Assembly: GCA_964406605.1 (NCBI GenBank)
Contig: CAYOSF010000006.1
Coordinates: 1 to 64,000, forward strand
Length of the DNA stretch: 64,000 bases
Origin: CAYOSF01 sp964406605
GTDB lineage: Bacteria; Chloroflexota; Dehalococcoidia; DSTF01; RBG-16-68-14
Direction: 5' to 3'
Part shown: piece after piece, positions 44,301-52,043 of the stretch
How the letters are laid out: every line of letters starts with the position of its first letter
How positions within the stretch are numbered: position 1 is the stretch's first letter
Notes under the pieces: model-generated
Databases searched by the model: none
What the model saw: only the letters and a program-made list of their open reading frames with translations
What the model was told of the DNA's origin: nothing
Made by a program: the position numbers and the translations under genes

Positions 44301-44730
44301 AGCGTCCACCGTTCCCACCGTACTGGCGCTCCTTCTCCGCCAGGTCGGCAATCGTTACGTTGTCCAAGATCTGCTTGGTAGCATCGCGGATCTGTCCCCA
44401 CACGTCACGCTGCACGCAACCTCCCGCCTTCGCGCAGCCCTGCTCATCTTCCACGCAGGGGATGGGCGCGAGCGATCCTTCCAGCGCAATTACCACTTCG
44501 CTCAGCCGCACCTCGCCGGGATCCCGGATGAGGGCATGCCCCCCTTGAGGGCCGCGGATGCTCCGGATGAAGCCTGCGCGCTTCAACGTGGTGAGCAGTT
44601 GGTCCAAGTAGGGCTCCGGTACCTCCTGTCGAGACGCGATCTCGGCGCTCTGCACCGGGCCCTGCCCATAGTGATGCGCCAGCTCGATGAGGGCCCGAAC
44701 ACCGTAGTCGCCCTTGGTGGAAACCTTCAT
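44290..44730 (-). CDS. Rrf2-family regulator (IscR/CymR-like)
   Basis: 146 residues: an N-terminal winged helix (STKGDYGVRALIELAHH, EPYLDQLLTTLKRAGFIRS) and a central cluster of three cysteines (CVEDEQGCAKAGGC) in the position of the iron-sulfur site of IscR. It heads the cysK-E1-cysO-cysM-mec run and overlaps cysK, as CymR regulates cysteine genes in Firmicutes. Whether it binds a cluster or, like CymR, senses CysK cannot be decided here. Confidence 0.92.
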   Translation of the reverse strand: MKVSTKGDYGVRALIELAHHYGQGPVQSAEIASRQEVPEPYLDQLLTTLKRAGFIRSIRGPQGGHALIRDPGEVRLSEVVIALEGSLAPIPCVEDEQGCAKAGGCVQRDVWGQIRDATKQILDNVTIADLAEKERQYGGNGGRYVI

Positions 44731-44779
44731 CCGGCTGCCAACCGTTCGTCTGGTAAGTGTACCGAGATCATCAACAATT

Positions 44780-44809
44780 ATCCTAACACATCCACCTCGT
44801 ACCCGCCAA
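44780..44809 (-). promoter_or_regulatory. Possible promoter of the rrf2-cysteine cluster
   Basis: Minus-strand TTGGCG (44809-44804), 18-base spacer, TAGGAT (44785-44780), 50 bases before the Rrf2 start. AT-rich sequence (TAATTGTTGATGATC) follows and may hold an operator. Confidence 0.4.
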
Positions 44810-44996
44810 GTGCATCATCGCGCCACGTAGACCCAGCGCCCGCAGAAGGAACACAAGCGAAACGTCAGCGGCGGCCGCAAGAGCAGCGTGGCAGCACCGC
44901 CGCCCAACCGTCAGCGGGCCGACATGGAATCCGATCTACGTGGCCTCTCCATCGAGATTCGACCGTCCGCCAACATCCCGAGTTCGGAGCGCAGCG

Positions 44997-45539
44997 CTAG
45001 GGAACGGATGTCACGTATCCGAGGGCCTCCAGCTTGGCGAGGAGCTTGGCCAGGCTCTGCTCCACGGTCTCTTCTCCCGTCTCCAGCATGACCTCCGGAT
45101 GCAACGGCTCTTCGTACGGATCGGAAACACCGGTGAAATGCTGGATCTCGCCTCGCAGCGCTCTCGCATAGAGTCCCTTCGGATCGCGCTCACACAGCAC
45201 CTCCAGGGGACACTTCAAGTACACCTCCACGAAGTCTCCGTTCTGGGCACGCACCTCATCCCGCGCGGCGCGATAGGGAGAGACGGCGGCGACGATCGCC
45301 ACGACCCCGTTGCGGGCGAGGAGCCGGCAGACGAACCCGATTCGCCGGATGTTGGTGTCGCGGTCCTCCTTGCTGTAGCCGAGGCCCTTGCTCAGGTTCG
45401 TACGAATGATGTCGCCATCCAGTACCTCTACCTTCATGCCGCGGTCGCGCAGCACTACCTCCAGCCGCCGGGCGATAGTGGTCTTGCCGACGCCCGGCAC
45501 GCCGGTCAGCCAGACGGTCACTCCTCGTTCGATCATCAA
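44997..45539 (-). CDS. cysC: Adenylylsulfate kinase
   Basis: 180 residues with Walker A GVPGVGKTT, LDGDIIRTNLSKGLGYSKEDRDTN and ARNGVVAIVAAVSPYR, typical of CysC. It phosphorylates APS to PAPS in sulfate assimilation. The ATG follows GGGAGGAGTTG. The same direction as the cysteine cluster, 266 bases before the Rrf2 gene, fits a sulfur-assimilation block, although sulfate adenylyltransferase is not in view. Confidence 0.93.
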   Translation of the reverse strand: MMIERGVTVWLTGVPGVGKTTIARRLEVVLRDRGMKVEVLDGDIIRTNLSKGLGYSKEDRDTNIRRIGFVCRLLARNGVVAIVAAVSPYRAARDEVRAQNGDFVEVYLKCPLEVLCERDPKGLYARALRGEIQHFTGVSDPYEEPLHPEVMLETGEETVEQSLAKLLAKLEALGYVTSVP

Positions 45540-45734
45540 CTCCTCCCGCTAGCGCGCGGTCTCTTTCTTCTTCACGAGTTTCACAGGACTGGAAGAAGCG
45601 TGCAAGCCACGTCGCGTTCTGTCGAACCTCGCCGACAGCCGGAACGGATGCCCCTGCGCGGCACTACGTCGTCGCCGGCGTCTCGGCGACCGCCAAGGTA
45701 CTGTCAGCCCGTCCCGCAACCGAACTCCGAACCA

Positions 45735-46697
45735 ATGGGGGTGACCGTTACCCGCCTCTCGTCCTACCATACCCTCGTGGCCAAGCGAGCGTTGTGCATC
45801 ATCAACCCGGCCGCCCGCGGCGCACCCGCGACCGAACAGCTCCGCGACGCCATCGGCGAACTCGATGCGTGGGAGATATCGCTGGAGGCAACGGCCCGGC
45901 CCGGCGACGCCACGGAGCTGGCCCGCCGTGCCGCCCAGGACAGGGCCGATGCCGTCATCGCCTGCGGCGGAGACGGAACGCTCAATGAAATTGCGAACGG
46001 CCTGGTCAACTCGCACACGGCCCTGGCAGTCGTGCGCGGCGGCACGGCCAACGTCTGGGCCAAGGAAGTGCGCATTCCCAGCGATCCGGCGACCGCCGTC
46101 CGTCTACTGAACGACGGCGATACCAGGACAATCGATCTGGGCCGGGCCGGAGAACGCTACTTCCTGCTCATGGCAGGAATAGGGTTCGACGCCGCCATCG
46201 TTCGTGGGGTGTCCGCGACCCTCAAGCGGCGATTGGGGGCCGCGTCATATCTCCTGCATGGGATGAGCCGCGCGCTGACGCACCGGGCAACCGCCGTCGA
46301 TCTGGTCGTGAACGGAGAGCGGAGAGCTGACCGGCTCTACTGGCTGCTGCTCGGCAACACGCGCAGCTATGCCGGGGTACTGAACATCACTCATCAGGCC
46401 GAAGCGGACGACGGGCGGCTCGACCTGTGCCTGCTCCGAGAGGGCGGGCCGCTGCGGCTGGGCTGGTTGTCGCCATGGGTGTTGCTGGGCCGGCACCATC
46501 AGCGTGCCGGAGTCACCTACGAGAAGGTGGATTCGCTCGAGGTTCGGACGCCGGGGCTGCCGGTACAGGTGGACGGCGAGTACTTGTGCGAGACGCCGCT
46601 CCGTTTCGAGACGGCGCCGGCCGCACTACGGGTCATCGTGCCGCGCGGACTGCGCAGCCCGCTGTTTGGAGCAGGAGGCCCGGGGGAAGTCAGATGA
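45735..46697 (+). CDS. Diacylglycerol/sphingosine kinase-family protein
   Basis: A DAGK-catalytic fold protein of about 307-320 residues with the nucleotide motif ACGGDGTLNEIANGL, VRGGTANVWAKEV and a C-terminal beta domain. Such soluble enzymes phosphorylate lipids like diacylglycerol (DgkB) or, in YegS, phosphatidylglycerol. The start is unclear: ATG 45735 or GTG 45777, without a good ribosome site for either. It is divergent from cysC and convergent with recF. Confidence 0.88.
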   Translation: MGVTVTRLSSYHTLVAKRALCIINPAARGAPATEQLRDAIGELDAWEISLEATARPGDATELARRAAQDRADAVIACGGDGTLNEIANGLVNSHTALAVVRGGTANVWAKEVRIPSDPATAVRLLNDGDTRTIDLGRAGERYFLLMAGIGFDAAIVRGVSATLKRRLGAASYLLHGMSRALTHRATAVDLVVNGERRADRLYWLLLGNTRSYAGVLNITHQAEADDGRLDLCLLREGGPLRLGWLSPWVLLGRHHQRAGVTYEKVDSLEVRTPGLPVQVDGEYLCETPLRFETAPAALRVIVPRGLRSPLFGAGGPGEVR

Positions 46698-46741
46698 GAA
46701 GAACGCACCCGCAGTCTTTCTGGGAGCGCGAGCGCCCGAGC

Positions 46742-47911
46742 CTAGCCGGGATGAATCTTGCCCGCGACCACGCGCAGCACGGCCCGGGCGGCGGGCAGCC
46801 CCTCGCTGAAGCGGTCGGCGTCCGCCGAGGTGATCAAGAGCTGGTCCCATTCCCCGAGCGAATCCAGCACCGCGCCCCGGCGCGCTTCGTCCAGCTCTGA
46901 GAGGACGTCGTCAAGAAGCACGATCGGGAGATCGCCTCTGCGGTCGGCCATGAAGCGAGCCTCCGCCAAGCGCAACGCGAGGGCCGCCGTGCGCTGCTGG
47001 CCTCGCGACGCGAATGATGCCGCCGCGACGCCGTTGAGCGTAAGGAGCAGATCGTCCCGGTGCGGGCCGGTCAGGGTGACGCCCGCGGCGATGTCCCGGC
47101 GCCGACCGTTCTCCAGGGCCGCTCGCAGGGCCACCGCCAGCCCCTCGGGCGATCCACCGGCCCGCGCGCCGTCCCAGCCCTCCAGCCGCGGCCGGTAGAC
47201 GACGGCAAGCTCCTCCAGACCGCCGCTGAGCCGTCGGTGCGCGTCGCCGACGTGCTCCGCGAGGATGTCCACGGCGGCGGCCCGTTCAGCCAGCAGGGCG
47301 GCGCCGTGATGCGCCAGCTCCTCATCCCAGAAGACCAACTCTTGCGGGTCCGCCTCTCCCCCCTGGATGCGACGCAGGAGAGCATTTCGCTGGGCTATCA
47401 CCTTGCCGTATCGCTGCAGCGCCCGCAGGTACGCTCGGTCGAGCTGCGACAGCGCCACGTCAAGGTATCGGCGGCGCTCCGCAGGCGGCCCGCCGACAAG
47501 CTCCATGTCGTCGGTGCTGAAGAAGACGGCGGTAAGCTGGCCCACTACGTCGGCCTGGCGGCGCGCGACGCCGTTCACCCGTAGCCGCTTGGAGGCGGGG
47601 ACGCGCGCCGCCCCGGGTGGCCGTGTCCGGCCGACGACGATCAGCTCCAGCTCCAGCGGGCCGTCGCGCCGCTCCACCTGCGCGGCGATGCGCGCCACGG
47701 GCTGCGCCTCGTTGAGAGCATCCCACTCGATCAACTCGCCGTCCGTTTGAGCGCGCTGGGATCGCGCGGTGGCAAGCAGAAAGGCCGCCTCCAGCAGGTT
47801 GCTCTTGCCCTGGGCGTTGTCGCCCAGGAGCAACACGGGGCCGCGCGGGAGGTCTAGTTCTTGCTTGTGGTAGTTGCGGAAGCTGCTAAGCGAGAGATGG
47901 CGAATCCACAT
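46742..47911 (-). CDS. recF: DNA repair and recombination protein RecF
   Basis: 389 residues: GDNAQGKSNLLEA (Walker A), the ABC signature in SRGQQRTAALALRLAEA and LLDDVLSELD (Walker B). RecF loads RecA at single-strand gaps with RecO and RecR. dnaN and gyrB, its usual neighbours, are absent; here it follows an unrecognised coiled-coil gene by 14 bases. Confidence 0.95.
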   Translation of the reverse strand: MWIRHLSLSSFRNYHKQELDLPRGPVLLLGDNAQGKSNLLEAAFLLATARSQRAQTDGELIEWDALNEAQPVARIAAQVERRDGPLELELIVVGRTRPPGAARVPASKRLRVNGVARRQADVVGQLTAVFFSTDDMELVGGPPAERRRYLDVALSQLDRAYLRALQRYGKVIAQRNALLRRIQGGEADPQELVFWDEELAHHGAALLAERAAAVDILAEHVGDAHRRLSGGLEELAVVYRPRLEGWDGARAGGSPEGLAVALRAALENGRRRDIAAGVTLTGPHRDDLLLTLNGVAAASFASRGQQRTAALALRLAEARFMADRRGDLPIVLLDDVLSELDEARRGAVLDSLGEWDQLLITSADADRFSEGLPAARAVLRVVAGKIHPG

Positions 47912-47925
47912 GCGGGGCGGCAGTC

Positions 47926-48768
47926 CTAGCCCCGGCCCTCCCCGTTGACGAACCGCAGGCGCAGGCGCTGCGCCTCCGGCCTCGCCTCCTCGATGAGGAG
48001 CTGGTGGCCGGTCGAGGCGCGCAGCCCCTCAACGATCTTCCGGGCGCTGATGGGCGCGCGCAGCGTCACCTCCAGTGACGCCTCACCGTTCCTGTAGGCG
48101 ACAACCGAGGCGCCCGCCGCTTCCCGCAGATTGCTGAGAGCCCGCTGTGCATCCATGAGCCCCTGAAAGCCCGGCACCTCCGCGAGCACGATACCAACAG
48201 CCTTCTCGTTGGGCCAGAACTGAGGCTCTTCAGGAGCGGCCGGCTCCTGTTCCCGCGTGGGCTCACCAGGGAGCGACCCGCTGCTCTCATGGAGCATCTG
48301 GGTCAGCTCGTCCAGGCGGTCCTCCAGCCGGCTCTCCACCAGCCTGAGGCCGGACGCCTCCTCCGAGAGGCGCTGGACGTAGACGCCGAGCTGACCCAGA
48401 GCATCCCCCAGCCGCTGGAACGACTCACCGAGCGCCTGCTGAACGACGCCGATCTGCTGAGCGGCCGCGGCCTGCGCCGCCGCGACGGCCTGCTGCTCCA
48501 CCTGATCCTCCAGCCTGTCAAGCATCGACTCCATGTCCGCCAGAGCCTGCTCGAGAGTCCGGGGCTCCTCCGCCGGAGGCGGCGCCGGCGCTTCCTCCGG
48601 CACCCAGGTGTCCTGTTGCACGTCGCTTTGGCCCTCAGGCTCGTTCGTCGTCTCCACTGGCCCTCCGAACAACCCACCAAGCACGCGGGACATCAGCCTA
48701 TTCAACGCGCCGCGCTGGCCGCGTGAGTTCGGATCCGGCTGCACGTCCGCTGTGTTTTCCGACACCAT
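47926..48768 (-). CDS. Coiled-coil protein upstream of recF
   Basis: 280 residues: a Pro/Glu-rich N-terminal part, a long coiled coil (about 70-165) rich in Gln, Ala and Leu, a Pro-rich hinge, and a C-terminal domain of about 85 residues with alternating strands and helices of ferredoxin-like appearance. No motif that I can name. The ATG lies at 48768, divergent from the LarA-like gene. Fourteen bases from recF, so probably co-transcribed. Confidence 0.7.
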   Translation of the reverse strand: MVSENTADVQPDPNSRGQRGALNRLMSRVLGGLFGGPVETTNEPEGQSDVQQDTWVPEEAPAPPPAEEPRTLEQALADMESMLDRLEDQVEQQAVAAAQAAAAQQIGVVQQALGESFQRLGDALGQLGVYVQRLSEEASGLRLVESRLEDRLDELTQMLHESSGSLPGEPTREQEPAAPEEPQFWPNEKAVGIVLAEVPGFQGLMDAQRALSNLREAAGASVVAYRNGEASLEVTLRAPISARKIVEGLRASTGHQLLIEEARPEAQRLRLRFVNGEGRG

Positions 48769-48881
48769 GGCGGCGCATCGAGGTGATGGGCGCTATCGTC
48801 CCGCATGCTAGAGGATTATCGGTAGCCGGACGGGGCTCCTGCAACAGGCCCGCGGGCGCATTATACCAGAGCGGTATCACC

Positions 48882-48911
48882 TTGAACGGGCCGCTAGGAC
48901 GCCAGTACAAT
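48882..48911 (+). promoter_or_regulatory. Sigma-70-type promoter for the larA-like gene
   Basis: TTGAAC (48882-48887), 18-base spacer, TACAAT (48906-48911). Transcription would start near 48918, after an upstream in-frame ATG at 48910, which supports the start at 48937. Confidence 0.6.
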
Positions 48912-48936
48912 GCCGCAGCGAGAAAGGACACGAAGG

Positions 48937-50310
48937 ATGCCAGATCAACTACTTCCATACGGCGACGGCAACGTTCAGGTGACGCTGCCGGACCGGACAC
49001 GGTTCGTTCGGGGCGGAATGGGAGGAGGCAGCAGGTTGGAGCCGGTGCCGGACCAAGAGGCCGCCGTGCGCGCTGCGCTCGACCGGCCGCTCGGTCTGCC
49101 GCGCATTCGCGACCTTGTCCCGGCGGGGGGCCGAGTGCTCATCGCCTTCGACGACCCCACAGTGCCCTCGTACGGGCCCGTCCGCCGCATAGCTATCGAG
49201 GCGGTGCTGGCGGAGCTTGCCGAGGCCGGCGTCCCGGAGGAGCGTGTTTCGCTGGTCTGCGCCAACGCCCTGCACCGCATGTGGACCGCTCAGGAGCTGG
49301 CCTCGATACTGGGCGATGACCTGGTGGAGCGCTTCGGTTCGAGATTGAGCTGCCACGACGCCGAAGACCCGGACAACCTGGTCCATCTGGGCACGACGGC
49401 CAGCGGCCACGACGTGGAGGTCAACCGGCTCGTCGCCGACAGCGACCTGACGGTCTACGTGAACGCGGTCTGCCACATGGGCTTCGGCGGCGGCTGGAAG
49501 TCCATCGCCGTCGGCCTCTCAACTTGGCGCTCCATCCGCTGGACGCACACGCCCGACGGCATGTCGATGTCGGTGCGGGACAACCGCATGCACCAGGTCT
49601 ACGACGAGATCGGCGAGCATCTGGAGAGCCGGCTGGGCAAGCGGATCTTCAAAATCGAGACGATCCTGGCCGACCTCACGACCATCGGTCGGGTCTGGGC
49701 GGGCGGCATCGCCGAGACCAGGGCCGCCGCGATGGAGGTACTGCTCCAGCGACACCCGCCGCGCCGCAGCCAGGCCGAACCGGCCGACGTGGTCGTCTAC
49801 GGCGTGCCGAACTGGAGCCCGTACGCGACGTTCTCGATCATGAACCCTATCCTCACCCTCATCTCCTCAGCCATGGGCTACATGGGGGGCCACATCGAGG
49901 CGCTGGGGAAGCCCGGCTGCTCCGTGATCGTCACCACGCCCTGCCCCGAGCAGTGGGACCGCGAGCACCACGCCCCGTATCCCGAGGTGTGGGAGCGCGT
50001 GCTGCCGGAGACCCGCGACCCCTACGAGATCACGGAGCGCTTTGGGGAGGAGTTCGCGGCGCGGGCCGACTACATCGAGCTCTATCGGAACCGCTTCGCC
50101 TTCCACCCCATCCACGCCATCCTGGCCACCCACCCGCTGAAGCGGCTCAAGCACGCCGGGCGCGTCTTCGTCGCCGGGGCGGAGGACCCGAAGGTGCCGG
50201 AGCACGTGGGCTTCATCTCGACGGCGACCGTCGAGGACGCGATCGCGGAGGCGGAGCGCATCCACGGCCGCGACTGCTCCATCGTCTGTGTGGAGCAGGT
50301 GTTGGGTTAG
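48937..50310 (+). CDS. LarA-family nickel-pincer racemase homologue
   Basis: 457 residues of the LarA (former DUF2088) family: N-terminal domain with CHDAEDPDNLVHLG and the conserved CHMGFGGGWKS, whose Lys would carry the pincer cofactor, and a C-terminal domain with HPLKRLKHAG. Lactate racemase and relatives epimerise alpha-hydroxy acids with a Ni-pincer nucleotide made by LarB, LarE and LarC, none of which is in the window. The true substrate is unknown. Its end overlaps the LuxR-type gene by 4 bases. Confidence 0.88.
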   Translation: MPDQLLPYGDGNVQVTLPDRTRFVRGGMGGGSRLEPVPDQEAAVRAALDRPLGLPRIRDLVPAGGRVLIAFDDPTVPSYGPVRRIAIEAVLAELAEAGVPEERVSLVCANALHRMWTAQELASILGDDLVERFGSRLSCHDAEDPDNLVHLGTTASGHDVEVNRLVADSDLTVYVNAVCHMGFGGGWKSIAVGLSTWRSIRWTHTPDGMSMSVRDNRMHQVYDEIGEHLESRLGKRIFKIETILADLTTIGRVWAGGIAETRAAAMEVLLQRHPPRRSQAEPADVVVYGVPNWSPYATFSIMNPILTLISSAMGYMGGHIEALGKPGCSVIVTTPCPEQWDREHHAPYPEVWERVLPETRDPYEITERFGEEFAARADYIELYRNRFAFHPIHAILATHPLKRLKHAGRVFVAGAEDPKVPEHVGFISTATVEDAIAEAERIHGRDCSIVCVEQVLG

Positions 50311-51968
50311 CGCGACAGATCTACAACGAAGATCTGTCGCCCGACGACGGCCTCCTCGGGCAAGAGGCGCATGCCAAAGGACGAGAAGGCCAAGGACCCA
50401 CCATTCGCGCTCAGCGCAGGCCGATAGTCATCAACTCCCCCACTCAGGTCAATGTAGGTCAGGACGGGCAAGCGGTTCGTGGTTGCCTGCTCCCGGTCAC
50501 GGACCAGGATCTCCAGCACTATCTCATCCGGCTCCTGTGCTGGCTGCTCCTCTGGCTCCCAGACGACCGACGGTACGAACGCCACATACCGGCCATCCGC
50601 GCTCATGCTCGGAGGCCACGGCATACCCCACACGTGCCTACTGGGGGTGACGAGGCTGATCTCCTCGATGCGCCCGGTCGCGCGGTCGCGTACATACATG
50701 CCGGGACAAGTGTCCTCAGGGTACGGGAGGTCAGTAATGCCCACACTACAGCCTTTCCTAACCACGCCCGGCACGAGATTGCTCGCCATTGAGTAGAACG
50801 TAACGAACCGGCCATCGGCTGACATAGTGGGAAACAAGCTCCAATGGTCGGTGTCGCCGCCGCCCGCAGCCTCACTCACGCGCTCCACTGTACCGGAGCT
50901 GCGATCGAATACAAGCACGTCATCGGCACCGTTTGCATCTTCGGGGACCAGCCCGTCTTCCCCGGAGACGAAGGCAATGAAGCGCGCGTCGCTGCTGATC
51001 GCGGGAGGTCCACCATAGATCGAGCCCACGCTGCCATTGACGGGAATCAGTTCCGTAGTACCCAGTTCGCGGTCACGGATGAACATCTGATTCCGCTCCT
51101 CCTGGGCACCTTCGGCAAGGTTGCCTGCGAGCGACGCGAACACGACGAACCGGCCATCCGGACTGATGGCCGGATAGTCACTCCAATCATCGCCCACGGC
51201 CCCAGAGCTACTCACGCTCGCCAACTCCGTGACGCCCCGCAGTCTGTCGCGGACGAACACTTGCCCCCGGGAGGGGATCTCCTCAGGCACGAGATCCGTG
51301 GCACCTGACCCGAAGGCCACATAGCGCCCGTCCCCGCTGATCGCAGGGAACCCGCTCTCGGCGTTCGGGAACGTCCCGGTCACACTCACACTCACCAATT
51401 CTGTCTTGCCCGTCTCGCGATCGTGGACAAACACATCCATGGAGTCATTTGTGTCTCCTGGTACCAAGTTGTCTGCGAGCGACTCGAACGCGATGTAGCG
51501 CCCGTCGGCGCTGATCGAAGGCCCGTAGCTATTCCCGCTGCCCAGATCCCCGTCGTTGTTGACACTGACAACCTCGAATCCCCGCCCATCGCCCCGCAGC
51601 AACAAGAACGCCATCAGGCCAAGGCCACAGATCACCACAAGAAACACCACACCGGCTGCCACAGCCGCCGCCCAACTCGCTCTGATCGACAAGATCGCGC
51701 TCACTCTGCGCCACGTCACCGCCAGTGGCACCAGGGCGGCGGTCCACCACGGGCGGCGCTCCTCTGGTTGCCACAGAGCCGCCTCCTCCCGGCTGCTCAC
51801 CCCCAGCTTGCTCAGTATCTCGGAAACGTGGTGCTTGACCGTCTCGCGGCCAATGCCCAGCCGGTCCGCTATCTGGGGGTTGCTGAGCCCCTCACGGACC
51901 AGGCCAAGGACATCCCACTCCCTGGGAGTCAGGATGTCAGGATACGGCGGCCGCCCTCGTCTTCCCAT
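50307..51968 (-). CDS. Transmembrane LuxR-type regulator with external beta-propeller
   Basis: 553 residues in three parts: a LuxR/FixJ helix-turn-helix at 10-65 (LTPREWDVLGLVREGLSNPQ and HHVSEILSKLGV), one membrane helix at about 100-125, and an external TolB-like propeller made of at least seven PD40-type repeats, each with S/P-x-I-S-x-D-G-R-Y/F-x-A-F. The DNA-binding domain would be cytoplasmic and the propeller outside, giving a one-component sensor that works through the membrane without phosphorelay. The ligand is unknown. It follows the S9 peptidase gene by 75 bases on the same strand. Confidence 0.85.
   Translation of the reverse strand: MGRRGRPPYPDILTPREWDVLGLVREGLSNPQIADRLGIGRETVKHHVSEILSKLGVSSREEAALWQPEERRPWWTAALVPLAVTWRRVSAILSIRASWAAAVAAGVVFLVVICGLGLMAFLLLRGDGRGFEVVSVNNDGDLGSGNSYGPSISADGRYIAFESLADNLVPGDTNDSMDVFVHDRETGKTELVSVSVTGTFPNAESGFPAISGDGRYVAFGSGATDLVPEEIPSRGQVFVRDRLRGVTELASVSSSGAVGDDWSDYPAISPDGRFVVFASLAGNLAEGAQEERNQMFIRDRELGTTELIPVNGSVGSIYGGPPAISSDARFIAFVSGEDGLVPEDANGADDVLVFDRSSGTVERVSEAAGGGDTDHWSLFPTMSADGRFVTFYSMASNLVPGVVRKGCSVGITDLPYPEDTCPGMYVRDRATGRIEEISLVTPSRHVWGMPWPPSMSADGRYVAFVPSVVWEPEEQPAQEPDEIVLEILVRDREQATTNRLPVLTYIDLSGGVDDYRPALSANGGSLAFSSFGMRLLPEEAVVGRQIFVVDLSR
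50312..50340. terminator. Hairpin at convergent larA and luxR ends
   Basis: GCGACAGATC (50312-50321) and GATCTGTCGC (50331-50340) form a perfect 10-bp stem with a 9-base loop, directly after the larA-like stop. On the other strand it encodes the last residues of the LuxR-type protein. No T run follows on the plus strand, so it is a terminator by position only. Confidence 0.45.
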
Positions 51969-52043
51969 GAGCAGGAATAGGATAACCGGCCCGGCGACGA
52001 ATTACATCCCCCAGGCCGTCCTATCGCAGGCGCTCCGCTAGGC

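Noticed and set aside
44813..44910. Short minus-strand frame ending FRLCSFCGRWVYVAR
   Set aside because: It looks like half a zinc ribbon but there are only two cysteines, no good start codon and no ribosome site. Possibly a gene remnant; too little to annotate.
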